Translations under genes and position numbers: made by a program
Part shown: one piece after another, positions 52,255 through 61,593 of the stretch
Position numbering within the stretch: position 1 is the first letter of the stretch
Layout: every line of letters begins with the position of its first letter
From: Prevotellaceae bacterium
Lineage (GTDB): Bacteria; Bacteroidota; Bacteroidia; Bacteroidales; Bacteroidaceae
Assembly: GCA_031262085.1 (NCBI GenBank)
Contig: JAISIN010000042.1
Coordinates: 18,049 to 82,048, forward strand
Direction of reading: 5' to 3'
DNA: 64,000 nucleotides
The notes under the pieces: model-generated
The model's database searches: none
Seen by the model: only the letters and a program-made list of their open reading frames with translations
What the model was told of the DNA's origin: nothing

Positions 52255-53292
52255 ATGGAAAAGGAGAAAGATAGGGAACGGTCGATGTCGCGTCGGCAGT
52301 TCATTCAGACCTGCGGCGGCATCGTGGCAGGCGTCGGCATGGCAGGAGCACTGGGCTATGCCTTTCACCGCAGCCTGACGGCGCCGACGGGGAGTACGAC
52401 ATCTTCATTCGGAGGCGGGGCAATCGCTCCATCGGGCAGTACGGCGCTACGCTCGCCCTACAAGTTGGTGAGCGCCCTGCACACACCGGCAGCGATTGAT
52501 GCGCTGGAGGTGGGCGACAACCGGATGGTGGTCGCTGCGGGCGGGCAGGTCATTGTCTACGACTTCACGGGCAAGGAGTTGCAGCAGTTTGCCGTGGCAG
52601 GCACGGTGCGCGACCTTGCGCTTGCCGACGGATTGCTCTATGTGCTCCATCCCCAATCGGTGAAGGTTTATCGCGACGGCACTTGGGTGAGGCAGTGGGA
52701 GACGTGCGATTCCGAATCGGACTACTGCTTCATGGCGCTCTCGCCCGAGGCTGTTTATGTAACCGATGCCGCCCGCAAGAATATTTGCCAATTCACCCGC
52801 GACGGTGAACTCGTGCGCTTCATCGAAAGTCCCGACGGCTTCATCGTCCCCAGCTACTCCTTCGGCATCGCCTTTGCCGGCGGCACGCTCTACTGCTCCA
52901 ACCCGGGCAGGCACCGCGTGGAGAGCTACCAACCCGACGGCACGTTCATCGCCTCGTTCGGCAAGCTGGGCAACGACCCCGGCAGCTTCTGCGGCTGCTG
53001 CAACCCCGTACACCTCACCGTGACGGCAAGCGGCGACCTCCTCACCTCCGAGAAGGGCATCCCCCGCATCAGTTGCTACAGCCCTAAGGGCGAGTATCGC
53101 ACGCTCCTGCTCGACAGCCCGATGCTGGGCGGCGGCAACAGCGCCTACGACGTCAAGGCTTTCGCCGACCGCCTGGTGGTGGCTGGGAAGGACAAACTCA
53201 TGACCTTCCGCTACGACGCCGCCACGGCAGACCGCACGGCGTGTGCCGGTTGTACCCAATCCTGCCCGCTGCGTGCCGGCATAAACCTTTAA
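52255..53292 (+). CDS. Tat-exported NHL-type beta-propeller protein
   Basis: The 345-residue protein carries a twin-arginine signal ('SRRQFIQTCGGIVAGVGMAG', Arg13-Arg14) and a six-bladed NHL/SMP-30-like propeller ('VIVYDFTGKELQQFAVAG', 'NICQFTRDGELVRFIESPDG', 'RVESYQPDGTFIASFGKLG'). Its C-terminus ends in Cys-rich 'CAGCTQSCP' and it has 'GSFCGCCNPVHL' inside, so a metal or iron-sulfur site is possible. Tat export implies folding, often with cofactor, before export. The ATG at 52255 is used; a TTG two codons earlier overlaps the previous stop. Confidence 0.85.
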   Translation: MEKEKDRERSMSRRQFIQTCGGIVAGVGMAGALGYAFHRSLTAPTGSTTSSFGGGAIAPSGSTALRSPYKLVSALHTPAAIDALEVGDNRMVVAAGGQVIVYDFTGKELQQFAVAGTVRDLALADGLLYVLHPQSVKVYRDGTWVRQWETCDSESDYCFMALSPEAVYVTDAARKNICQFTRDGELVRFIESPDGFIVPSYSFGIAFAGGTLYCSNPGRHRVESYQPDGTFIASFGKLGNDPGSFCGCCNPVHLTVTASGDLLTSEKGIPRISCYSPKGEYRTLLLDSPMLGGGNSAYDVKAFADRLVVAGKDKLMTFRYDAATADRTACAGCTQSCPLRAGINL

Positions 53293-53295
53293 GCG

Positions 53296-53895
53296 ATGGC
53301 ACGGAACGACGAACCACGCAACTCCCCCGAACGGGACAACAGCCGGCGCACCCCCCTGGAACGCCGCCGCTTCCTCCGCACGCTGGGCGCCCTCCTTGCC
53401 GGCGGCAGCCTGCTGGCTGTGGCAGGCGCGGCGGGACGCCGGACGAGCGCGGCGCGGGGCGATGCCTACTGGCAGATAGATCCCGGCAAATGCACCCAAT
53501 GCGGCAGGTGCGAGACCCACTGCGTACTGCCCGTGTCGGCGGTGAAGTGCTTCCATGCCAACCGCGTCTGCGGCTACTGCGACCTGTGCGGTGGCTACTA
53601 CCGCAGCAATGTGAAAGAGCTGAACACAGCTGCCGAGAACCTGATGTGCCCCACCGGCGCCATCGCCCGCCGCTACGTGGAGGAGCCTTACTTCGAGTAC
53701 ACCATCGACGAAGCCTTGTGCAACGGATGCGGCAAGTGCGTCAAGGGGTGTACCTCCTTCGGCAACGGCTCGCTCTACCTGCAAATCAACCGCGACCTGT
53801 GTACCGACTGCAACGCCTGCCGAATAGCCGACGTATGCCCGTCGGACGCCATCAGCCGCGTACCCGTGAGCCATCCGTATAACCTGAAAGAATAG
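53296..53895 (+). CDS. Tat-exported polyferredoxin (NapG-like)
   Basis: The 199-residue protein has a twin-arginine signal ('ERRRFLRTLGALLAGGSLLA', Arg23-25) and several ferredoxin-type cysteine groups: 'CTQCGRCETHC', 'CGYCDLCGG', 'LMCPTGAI', 'CNGCGKCVKGC' and 'CTDCNACRIADVCPSDAI', enough for about three to four [4Fe-4S] clusters. NapG has the same layout and works with NapH as quinol dehydrogenase. The next gene encodes a NapH/NosR-like membrane protein, so a periplasmic electron carrier role is likely. Confidence 0.88.
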   Translation: MARNDEPRNSPERDNSRRTPLERRRFLRTLGALLAGGSLLAVAGAAGRRTSAARGDAYWQIDPGKCTQCGRCETHCVLPVSAVKCFHANRVCGYCDLCGGYYRSNVKELNTAAENLMCPTGAIARRYVEEPYFEYTIDEALCNGCGKCVKGCTSFGNGSLYLQINRDLCTDCNACRIADVCPSDAISRVPVSHPYNLKE

Positions 53896-53905
53896 CACCG
53901 GACGT

Positions 53906-55168
53906 ATGACACCCAACCGCTTCCCCAAGCCCGACTTTGAATCGGGCTATCAATATCCCGACATCACCTATCCGGTGCCCGACGAGGCGCTCTGGACAAC
54001 GGTCGACCTGCTGATGCTCGTGCTGCTGATGGGCATCGTGGCGTGGGCGGTCGTCAAGCGACAGAGCCGCCGGCAGGTCGTCCTCGTCTCCCTGCTCTCC
54101 GTGGGCTACTTCGGCTTCTTCCGCCAAGGGTGCGTGTGCAGCATCGGCAGCATCCAGAACGTGGCGCTGGCGCTGGCGGATGACAGCTACGTGCTGCCGC
54201 TGTCGGTGCTCCTCTTCTTCGGCTTGCCGCTGCTGTTTGCCTTCCTCTTCGGCAGGGTCTTTTGTGCGGGTGTCTGCCCGTTCGGGGCATTGCAGGAGCT
54301 GCTGCTCATTAAGAACCACCGCCTGCCGCGCCCGCTGTCCACGGTGCTGGGCATGATACCGTGGATCTACCTCCTCTTTGCGCTGCTCTATGCGGTGACG
54401 CGCAGCAGTTTCCTGCTGTGCCGGTTCGACCCCTTCGTGCCCATCTTCCGGTTGGGCGGCGACTTGGGCATGCTCGTGTTCGGCGGCGCGCTGTTGCTCG
54501 TTTCGCTCTTTGTGAGCCGTCCCTTCTGCCGCTTCCTCTGTCCCTACGGCGCGCTGCTGGGGGTGTTCGCCTCGGTGTCGCTGTGGCGGGTCAAGATTAC
54601 TAAAAAGGAGTGCATCAACTGCGAGCTGTGCCACCACGCCTGCCCCGTGGATGCCATCCTGCCTCCCTACGCCAACCAGGTCAAGGAGAGCCGTGCGCAG
54701 GGCGTGCGGCGGGTGCTGGCTTACGCACTGCTGCTGCCGCTGCTCATGGCGTGCGGCGCGCTGCTGATGTACCTGGCAAGCGACAGCCTGAGCCGCGCCC
54801 ACAAAGAGGTGCGGCTGTACGACCTCTCGGTGCAGTATGCCGACGCACAAGCCACGCTCCCGATAGAGCTGGAGACCTACTATGCGCAGGGCGGCACGGC
54901 AGAGGCGGTGGCAGCGCGCTACGCCGACATCCGCGCCGGCTTCCGCCGTTACGGCACACTGACGGGCGCACTCATCGGGTTGGTCATCGGCATCACCCAA
55001 ATCCGCCTCTCCACCAAACGAAGCCGCAAGCAATACGCCATCGACCCCGCCGCCTGCGTGGCGTGCGGCAGGTGCTTCGGCTACTGCCCGCAGAACATAG
55101 CCGCCGGTAAACAGCCCCCCTCCGCCGACGGACTACACCTATCCACCCCTAACAAACGACAACCATGA
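53906..55168 (+). CDS. NapH/NosR-like membrane polyferredoxin
   Basis: The 420-residue membrane protein has about six helices. The family motifs CxxxCP appear twice ('FCAGVCPFGALQE' and 'FCRFLCPYGALLG'), with 'QGCVCSIGSIQNVA' before them and two ferredoxin sites: 'CINCELCHHACPVDAI' and a C-terminal 'CVACGRCFGYCPQNIA'. NapH and NosR relatives pass electrons between quinol or cytosolic carriers and periplasmic enzymes. A loop of ~80 residues ('YDLSVQYADAQATLPIELET') sits outside between the last helices. It overlaps the next gene by 4 bp. Confidence 0.9.
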   Translation: MTPNRFPKPDFESGYQYPDITYPVPDEALWTTVDLLMLVLLMGIVAWAVVKRQSRRQVVLVSLLSVGYFGFFRQGCVCSIGSIQNVALALADDSYVLPLSVLLFFGLPLLFAFLFGRVFCAGVCPFGALQELLLIKNHRLPRPLSTVLGMIPWIYLLFALLYAVTRSSFLLCRFDPFVPIFRLGGDLGMLVFGGALLLVSLFVSRPFCRFLCPYGALLGVFASVSLWRVKITKKECINCELCHHACPVDAILPPYANQVKESRAQGVRRVLAYALLLPLLMACGALLMYLASDSLSRAHKEVRLYDLSVQYADAQATLPIELETYYAQGGTAEAVAARYADIRAGFRRYGTLTGALIGLVIGITQIRLSTKRSRKQYAIDPAACVACGRCFGYCPQNIAAGKQPPSADGLHLSTPNKRQP

Positions 55169-57000
55169 AGAAAGCCCTCTTCCGCAACATAGCCATCGTG
55201 TCGGCACTCTTTGCCGTCGTACTCTCCGTGATGTTGGTGACCAACTACTTCCAGGTACGGAGCACCACGCCGCTGCAAAGCGAGGTGATCGAGACCCTCA
55301 AGCAACTGAACGACCAGCAGGGAGGCAACGCCGAACTTCAGGAGCAGATACGGCAGATCGACCTGCTGGCGCGCCGCGCCTACTTTGTCAACGTCGACCA
55401 CCTGCGCACCGGCATCTACCTGCTCATCGGCATGGTGCTGGTGTTCGTGGTTTGTGCCCGTCTCTACGTGGCTCGGGAGAAGGATATTCCCGGCAAGGTA
55501 GTCAGTCCCATCGACGAGTGGGCGATCAAGAGCCGGGCACGTGCTTACGTGGCTTGGACGGTGGGGGGAGTGACGGCTGCGGCACTGCTTTTTGCGCTCT
55601 TGACCTCGCCTTTGTTGAAATCATCGTCGAAGCCCGACGAGGCAGCAGTGCCGACCGAACAGAGCGCCGAGTACATTGAGTTTCCGGATATGGGACTCGA
55701 TCCGGGCGAGACATCTCCGGCTTCCGAAGAGGTTGAAGCGGTGGCAACGACCTCCGAACACTTCGAAGAAGTACCGGCTACCTCCGAACAACCCGTTGCC
55801 ACAGCACCGACAGCTGCCGATACCACTGCCCTGACTGCCACTGCCCCGCCTGTCTCCAAAGTCACCTCCAACGCCTTCCGCGGCAACTACGGCACCGGCA
55901 TCTCCGCCGCCAAGGGCATCCCCACGGAGTGGAACCTGCAAGCAGGCACCAACATCGCCTGGAAGCAGGACAATCCGCGCCAAGGTTACAACTCCCCCGT
56001 CATCAACGCCGGTCGCGTCTTCTTCACCGGCGCCGATGCCGAAGCGCGCGAACTCTACTGCTACGACCTCGCCACCGGCGAGCAGCTGTGGAAGTTGGCT
56101 GCCACCGGCATCCCCGGTTCGCCCGCGCAAATGCCCGAGACCACCCCCGACACTGGCTTGGCTGCCTCGACCGTTGCCACCAACGGGCGGCAGGTGTGCG
56201 CCATCTTTGCCACGGGTGACATCCTCTGTGCCGACACATCGGGCAAGCGCCTCTGGGCTAAGAACCTCGGCGTGCCCGACAACCATTACGGCTACGCCTC
56301 GTCGCTGCTCATCTATGGCACTAGCGTCATCGTGCAGTACGACAACCAGACCCACCCGCGCATCCTGGCGCTCGACCTGGCCACGGGCAGCGAACGGTGG
56401 AGCGTCGCCCGCCAAGAGAAGATAGCCTGGAGTTCGCCCGCCCTGGCAAGGGTAGGCGACAGCTACCAATTGGTCATCACCGGCAACCCCGCCATCACCG
56501 CCCTCGACCCTGCCGACGGCAAGCAGCTCTGGCGCGTGGCTTGCCTGAGCGGCGAGGTAGGTGCCAGCCCTTGCAGCGCTAACGGCATCGTCTACGGCGC
56601 CAGCGAATATGCCAAGCTGACCGCCATCAATGGCGCCGACGGCACTACGCTGTGGGAAGCGAGCGACTACCTGCCCGAAGTCTCCAGCCCCGTGGCCACC
56701 GCCACCAGCGTCTACCTCGCCACCAGCTACGGCGTGGTGGCAGTCTACGACGCCAAGACGGGTGCCCTCCGCAAGGCGCACGAGCTGACGGCCGAGTTCT
56801 ACTCCTCGCCCGTCATTGCCGACGGCAAGGTCTACCTCTTCAGCAACGACGGCAAGGCGTTCATCTTCGCCGCCAACGACGACCTCACCCTCTTGCAGAC
56901 CCTCGAGACGGGCGAACGCACCTTTGCCACACCCGCCTTCACCGACGGCTGCATGGTGGTGCGTACCGAGAAGAGCATCTACTGTGTACGAAAGAAATAA
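55165..57000 (+). CDS. Three-helix membrane protein with PQQ-like beta-propeller
   Basis: The 611-residue protein has membrane helices at about 8-28, 75-95 and 128-150, a ~75-residue Ser/Thr/Glu/Pro-rich linker, and an extracytoplasmic propeller of PQQ-like blades ('LYCYDLATGEQLWKLAATG', 'ILALDLATGSERWSVARQ', 'ITALDPADGKQLWRVACL', 'VVAVYDAKTGALRKAHEL'). 'QQGGNAELQEQIRQIDLLAR' between helices 1 and 2 looks helical. No catalytic residue can be named. It is probably a subunit that docks exported partners to the membrane complex. The NADH module follows after 28 bp. Confidence 0.87.
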   Translation: MKKALFRNIAIVSALFAVVLSVMLVTNYFQVRSTTPLQSEVIETLKQLNDQQGGNAELQEQIRQIDLLARRAYFVNVDHLRTGIYLLIGMVLVFVVCARLYVAREKDIPGKVVSPIDEWAIKSRARAYVAWTVGGVTAAALLFALLTSPLLKSSSKPDEAAVPTEQSAEYIEFPDMGLDPGETSPASEEVEAVATTSEHFEEVPATSEQPVATAPTAADTTALTATAPPVSKVTSNAFRGNYGTGISAAKGIPTEWNLQAGTNIAWKQDNPRQGYNSPVINAGRVFFTGADAEARELYCYDLATGEQLWKLAATGIPGSPAQMPETTPDTGLAASTVATNGRQVCAIFATGDILCADTSGKRLWAKNLGVPDNHYGYASSLLIYGTSVIVQYDNQTHPRILALDLATGSERWSVARQEKIAWSSPALARVGDSYQLVITGNPAITALDPADGKQLWRVACLSGEVGASPCSANGIVYGASEYAKLTAINGADGTTLWEASDYLPEVSSPVATATSVYLATSYGVVAVYDAKTGALRKAHELTAEFYSSPVIADGKVYLFSNDGKAFIFAANDDLTLLQTLETGERTFATPAFTDGCMVVRTEKSIYCVRKK

Positions 57001-57028
57001 CCGCAACGCCATAAATAAGAGACACCCC

Positions 57029-59431
57029 ATGGACTGCCACTGCACCCCACCCGCCGAAGCCCGCGCCGCGATGATGGCACGCACGGATGCCGTCATCGAC
57101 CGCATCGGCACCTCCCGGCAGGACATCATCTCGCTCTTGCAAGCGTTGCAGGCGGAGTTCAACTACCTGCCGGGCGATGCCATGAGCCGCCTCTGCGAAC
57201 GCACGGAGATAGACCGGGCGCAGTTAGTCAGCGTATCCACTTTCTACTCGCAGTTCCGCCACATCCCCTACGGCAAGCACCTGATCAAAGTATGCACCGG
57301 TACCGCCTGCCACGTCAAGGGGGCGGGCAACGTCTACGATGCCTTCCGCCGCGAGCTGGGGATGACCGGCGACGCCATCACCACCGATGACCGCCGCTTC
57401 TCCATCGAGAAGATAGCCTGTCTCGGATGCTGCACGCTGGCTCCCGTGGTGCAGATCGACGAACGCATCTACGGACACGTGCAACCCGGCAAGGTGAACG
57501 AGGTGATCGACACCTTCCTCGCCGAGCAGCAGACAGCCGGTCGGGAGAGCGAATGCCGCAACCGGAGACGGGTGGCAGGCGAAGTGCGCCTCGGCATGGG
57601 ATCGTGCTGCCAGGCAAGCGGCTCTGCCGACATCTACCGCGAACTGGCACGCGCCGCCGCCGAGCTGGGCATCGAAGTGGACATCAAGCCGGTGGGCTGC
57701 GTGGGGGTATGCAACAAGGTGCCGCTCATCGACGTGGCGCTGCCCGACGGCACCGTGACCCGATACCCCAACGTGAAAGCCATCGAAATCAAAGAGATAC
57801 TCCATCGCCACTTCCGCCCCGCAGGGTTGTGGAAGCGGTGGCAGAACCGCCTGCTCAACGAGGTGGACACCTACCACACCGACCTCACCTGGAACAACGT
57901 GGTGTGGCAGTCCGAGAACGAGCGCACCGCCCTCATCGACACCTTCCTCGCCGGGCAACAGCACATCGCCACCGAAGGGTTCGGCTTCCTTACCCCGCTC
58001 AACCTCGACGAGTACCGCGCCTACCGCGGCTTTGAAGCCTTGCGCACCCTGCTCGAGCACCACACGCCGCCCGCAGCGGTGGCAGACGCCGTGCTCGCTT
58101 CGGGCTTGCGCGGACGGGGCGGCGGCGGCTTCCCCACGGGCAGGAAATGGCAATTGGTAGCCGCCTCGCCCCAAGCGGAGAAGTACGTGGTATGCAACGG
58201 CGACGAGGGCGACCCGGGCGCCTTCATGGATCGCATGATGCTCGAATCCTATCCCTTCCGCATCATCGAGGGGATGCTCATCGCCGCCTACGCCGTGGGC
58301 GCCACCGAAGGCATCTTCTACATCCGCGCCGAGTACCCCCTTGCCGTGAGCCGCATCCGCAGCGCCCTCGAGCTGTGTGCCGGACAGGGGCTGACGGGCG
58401 ACCGCATCCTCGGGAGCGACTTCTCGTTCCACATTCGCGTGTTCGAGGGGGCGGGCGCCTTTGTCTGCGGCGAAGAGACGGCACTGATCGCCTCCATCGA
58501 GGGCGAACGCGGCTTCCCCCGCCAGCGCCCGCCCTATCCTGCCGTGGCAGGACTGCACGGCAAGCCTACGCTGGTCAATAATGTAGAGACGCTCAGCCAA
58601 GTGCCCTACCTCCTGCGCCAAGGGGTCGAACACTACCGGCAGACCGGCACCGACGGCAGCAAGGGCACCAAGGTGTTTGCGCTGGCAGGCAAGATACGCC
58701 ACGGCGGGCTGGTGGAGGTGCCGATGGGCATCACGCTCCGCCGGATCATCGACGACATCGGCGGCGGCGTGGAGGGAGGCGAAGCGCTCAAGGCGGTACA
58801 GATAGGCGGCCCGTCGGGCGGCTGCATCCCCGCCGAACTGTGCGACCTGCTCGTGGATTTCGATGCCTTGAGCCGCGTGGGCGCCATGATGGGATCGGGC
58901 GGATTGGTCGTATTGAGCGAGAGCGACTGCATGGTCGACGTGGCGCGTTACTTCCTCAGCTTCACCTGCGAGCAGTCGTGCGGTAAGTGTACCTTCTGCC
59001 GGGTGGGCATCCGCCGCATGCTCGACATCCTCGACCGCCTCTGTTCGGGCAAGGGCGAAGCCGCCGACATCGACAAGCTGGAAGAGCTGGCGTTGCAGGT
59101 CAAGCAGGCTTCCCTGTGCGGGCTGGGCAAGACCGCCCCCAACCCCGTGCTCACCACCCTGAAGTACTTCCGCCACGAATACGAGATGCACCTGCAAGGC
59201 ATCTGCCAAACCGGCACCTGCAAGGAGCTGGTCAAGTATGTGGTGACCGGCGACTGTATCGGCTGCACCAAGTGCGCCAAAGCCTGCCCCGTGGAGGCCA
59301 TTCCTTACACCCCCTACGAGGTACATGCCATAGACACGGCGCTGTGCGTGCAGTGCGGCTTGTGCCTCGACGAATGTAGTTATAACGCGATACGCAAAAT
59401 ACCCAAGCATCATGCAGATACGCCTGAATGA
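57029..59431 (+). CDS. Fused NuoE-NuoF NADH dehydrogenase module with extra [2Fe-2S] and ferredoxin domains
   Basis: The 800-residue protein has four parts. (1) NuoE-like thioredoxin-fold [2Fe-2S] domain with Cys89-94 and Cys131-135. (2) A second thioredoxin-like [2Fe-2S] domain with Cys193/194 and Cys224-228. (3) NuoF-like domain with NADH and FMN motifs ('LRGRGGGGFPTGRKW', 'CNGDEGDPGAFMDRMMLES', 'GAGAFVCGEETALIASIEG') and [4Fe-4S] site 'SCGKCTFCRVGIR'. (4) C-terminal 2[4Fe-4S] ferredoxin. The order equals HydC-HydB of bifurcating hydrogenases in one chain, without any hydrogenase gene here. It overlaps the next gene by 20 bp. Confidence 0.93.
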   Translation: MDCHCTPPAEARAAMMARTDAVIDRIGTSRQDIISLLQALQAEFNYLPGDAMSRLCERTEIDRAQLVSVSTFYSQFRHIPYGKHLIKVCTGTACHVKGAGNVYDAFRRELGMTGDAITTDDRRFSIEKIACLGCCTLAPVVQIDERIYGHVQPGKVNEVIDTFLAEQQTAGRESECRNRRRVAGEVRLGMGSCCQASGSADIYRELARAAAELGIEVDIKPVGCVGVCNKVPLIDVALPDGTVTRYPNVKAIEIKEILHRHFRPAGLWKRWQNRLLNEVDTYHTDLTWNNVVWQSENERTALIDTFLAGQQHIATEGFGFLTPLNLDEYRAYRGFEALRTLLEHHTPPAAVADAVLASGLRGRGGGGFPTGRKWQLVAASPQAEKYVVCNGDEGDPGAFMDRMMLESYPFRIIEGMLIAAYAVGATEGIFYIRAEYPLAVSRIRSALELCAGQGLTGDRILGSDFSFHIRVFEGAGAFVCGEETALIASIEGERGFPRQRPPYPAVAGLHGKPTLVNNVETLSQVPYLLRQGVEHYRQTGTDGSKGTKVFALAGKIRHGGLVEVPMGITLRRIIDDIGGGVEGGEALKAVQIGGPSGGCIPAELCDLLVDFDALSRVGAMMGSGGLVVLSESDCMVDVARYFLSFTCEQSCGKCTFCRVGIRRMLDILDRLCSGKGEAADIDKLEELALQVKQASLCGLGKTAPNPVLTTLKYFRHEYEMHLQGICQTGTCKELVKYVVTGDCIGCTKCAKACPVEAIPYTPYEVHAIDTALCVQCGLCLDECSYNAIRKIPKHHADTPE

Positions 59432-61574
59432 TATTTCCGTGGAGGTACAGCCCGGCGAAACGGTGCTGCAAGTAGCCCGGCGGATGGGCGAAGAGATTCC
59501 CACCCTGTGCCATGCCGAGGGACACGCGCACAAAGCGTCGTGTATGCTCTGTGCCGTGATGAACCGCGCCAACGGGCAGGTGATGCCGTCGTGTACCACC
59601 CTGGCTGCCGAAGGCATGGACGTGGATACCCGCAGTCCGGAGGTCATCCGGTTGCGCCGCGGCGCGTTGGAACTGCTGCTGAGCGACCATCGTGCCGACT
59701 GCCAAGCACCCTGCTCCTTAGTCTGCCCCCACGGCATGGAGGTGGCAGAGATATTGCGCCGCTACGATGCGGGAGCCTACGCCGCGGCGCGCAGCCTGCT
59801 GCCCGGCACGCTGCCTTGCGACGCTTGCAAGGCGCCCTGCGAGAAAGCCTGCCGCCGCGGAACGGTGGACAGCGCGGTGCAGATACGGGCGATGCTCAAG
59901 GAGTTGCAACAGCCCGAAGTCCCGCAGCCTGTCCCGACTGCTCCGACTGCCTCGACCGCTCCGACCGCCTCGACCGCTCCGCAGCCGGAAGCCCCCCGCT
60001 TCCACTCCCGCCTCGGACGCTTCACCGCTGCCGAGAAAGCGCGGCTGCAAGCCACCGTCGCCACTCCCTCGCGCTGCCTGCACTGTGCCTGTGACGGCGC
60101 TGACGGTTGCAAGCTGCGCCGTTACGCCGACGAGCTGGGCATCACCCGATCGCGCTACGGCACATCGTCGGCATGCCCCACCGCACAGGAGCGGCAGGTC
60201 GTTGGCGGCACGCTCTGCTTCGAGCCTGCCAAGTGCGTGCGCTGCGGGCTGTGCGTCTACAACACCACCGACGGCTTCACCTTCCGCGACCGCGGCTTCG
60301 GCATGCAGGTGGTGCTCCCCGCCGAAAGCCAATCACACATCCCCCCGCAGACGGCAGACCTCTGCCCCACGGGCGCCCTCTACCGGCTGAAACAGTTGCC
60401 CACCCTGCTGTTGCCGCTCTTCCTCGTTCTCTCCCTCTTTCTCTTTGCGGCGTGCGGCCACCGGGGCGGCTCCTCCGGTGCGGAGAGCCTGAACTGGCAC
60501 CTCTTCCGCGCCGACGCCACCCTGAGCGGATATACCGGCACGCCGCTGCCTGCCCGCCCGGCGCTGCTGTGGAGCTACCGGAGCGATGTCCGCACGGTGG
60601 CTTCGCCCGTGGTCGACGGCGGAACCACCTACTGGTGCGACCGCAAGGGCACCGTGCGGGGCGTAGGCCTCGGCGGGCGGCTCACCTTCGAATACGCGCT
60701 GCAAACGCCCGTCGAAGCCACGCCGATGATACACGATTCGGTGCTCTACATCGGACGCATCGACGGCATGCTCACCGCCCTGTCGCTCGCTCGGCGCGAC
60801 ACGCTCTGGAACTACCCCACCGAAGGACAGATCTCCGCATCGCCCAACTTCCTGGAGTTCACGGGTCGCGAAGCGGTCATCGTGGGGAGCTACGACAACT
60901 ACCTCTACTGCCTCGATGCCCGCCGCGGCACGCTCATCAGCCGCTTCCCCTCCGGCTATTACCTCAACGGCGCCGCTGCCCTGTGGCACCACTACGTCGT
61001 CTTCGGCGGGTGTGATGCTTGGCTGCGCATCATCGACTGCCGCACGGGCACGCCCACCGATTCCCTGAAACTCGATGCCTACATCCCCGCCTCGCCCGCC
61101 ATCATGGGCGACTACGGCTACGTGGGCGACTACTCGGGCAACATCTACAAGCTGATGCTCGACGGCGGGCACATCGTGCGGCACCGCAAGATCGTCTGCG
61201 AAGCGGACGCCGCAACGGCAGAAGAGGGTTCGTACATCTCTGTCCCTGCCGTCTCCGACGATACCTTCTACTACTTCTCCGGTCGACGACGACTGCGGGC
61301 GGTGAACCGCAAGGACGGCAGTGTGCGCTGGGACTACCTGCTGGGGGGCGACTGCGGCGAGAGTTCGCCCGTGGTGTGCGCCGACCGCCTGCTGGTCTGC
61401 ACCAAGACAGGCATCGTCAGCATCCTCGACGCCGACACCGGTACCCTGCTGTGGGAGTATGACGCGGGAGAGCAAATCATCGGGTCGCCCGCCGTGATAC
61501 GCGGGCACTTCATGGTGCTCACTTCGCGCGGCACCCTGCTCTGCTTCGGCAATGAACAACGGAATAATAATTAA
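59412..61574 (+). CDS. Iron-sulfur protein fused through one membrane helix to a PQQ-like propeller
   Basis: The 720-residue protein has a plant-type [2Fe-2S] domain (Cys33, 44, 47, 61), then a Fer4_20-like domain ('HRADCQAPCSLVCPHGMEVA', 'LPCDACKAPCEKACRRG'), a Thr/Ala/Pro repeat linker (~172-192), a Cys group 'RCLHCACDGADGCKLRRYAD', and a [4Fe-4S] site ('CVRCGLCV', Cys318). A single membrane helix at 328-348 ('LLLPLFLVLSLFLFAACG') resembles a lipoprotein signal but is internal. A PQQ-like propeller follows to the end. The layout implies cytoplasmic iron-sulfur domains tied to an extracytoplasmic propeller. Confidence 0.88.
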   Translation: MQIRLNDISVEVQPGETVLQVARRMGEEIPTLCHAEGHAHKASCMLCAVMNRANGQVMPSCTTLAAEGMDVDTRSPEVIRLRRGALELLLSDHRADCQAPCSLVCPHGMEVAEILRRYDAGAYAAARSLLPGTLPCDACKAPCEKACRRGTVDSAVQIRAMLKELQQPEVPQPVPTAPTASTAPTASTAPQPEAPRFHSRLGRFTAAEKARLQATVATPSRCLHCACDGADGCKLRRYADELGITRSRYGTSSACPTAQERQVVGGTLCFEPAKCVRCGLCVYNTTDGFTFRDRGFGMQVVLPAESQSHIPPQTADLCPTGALYRLKQLPTLLLPLFLVLSLFLFAACGHRGGSSGAESLNWHLFRADATLSGYTGTPLPARPALLWSYRSDVRTVASPVVDGGTTYWCDRKGTVRGVGLGGRLTFEYALQTPVEATPMIHDSVLYIGRIDGMLTALSLARRDTLWNYPTEGQISASPNFLEFTGREAVIVGSYDNYLYCLDARRGTLISRFPSGYYLNGAAALWHHYVVFGGCDAWLRIIDCRTGTPTDSLKLDAYIPASPAIMGDYGYVGDYSGNIYKLMLDGGHIVRHRKIVCEADAATAEEGSYISVPAVSDDTFYYFSGRRRLRAVNRKDGSVRWDYLLGGDCGESSPVVCADRLLVCTKTGIVSILDADTGTLLWEYDAGEQIIGSPAVIRGHFMVLTSRGTLLCFGNEQRNNN

Positions 61575-61593
61575 ACGATAACACCCCAAGCGT

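Noticed and set aside
57224-59737. Long minus-strand frame of 837 codons opposite the NADH module
   Set aside because: It mirrors a clearly conserved NuoE/NuoF gene; long antisense frames are expected in this high-G+C region and its translation shows no family features.
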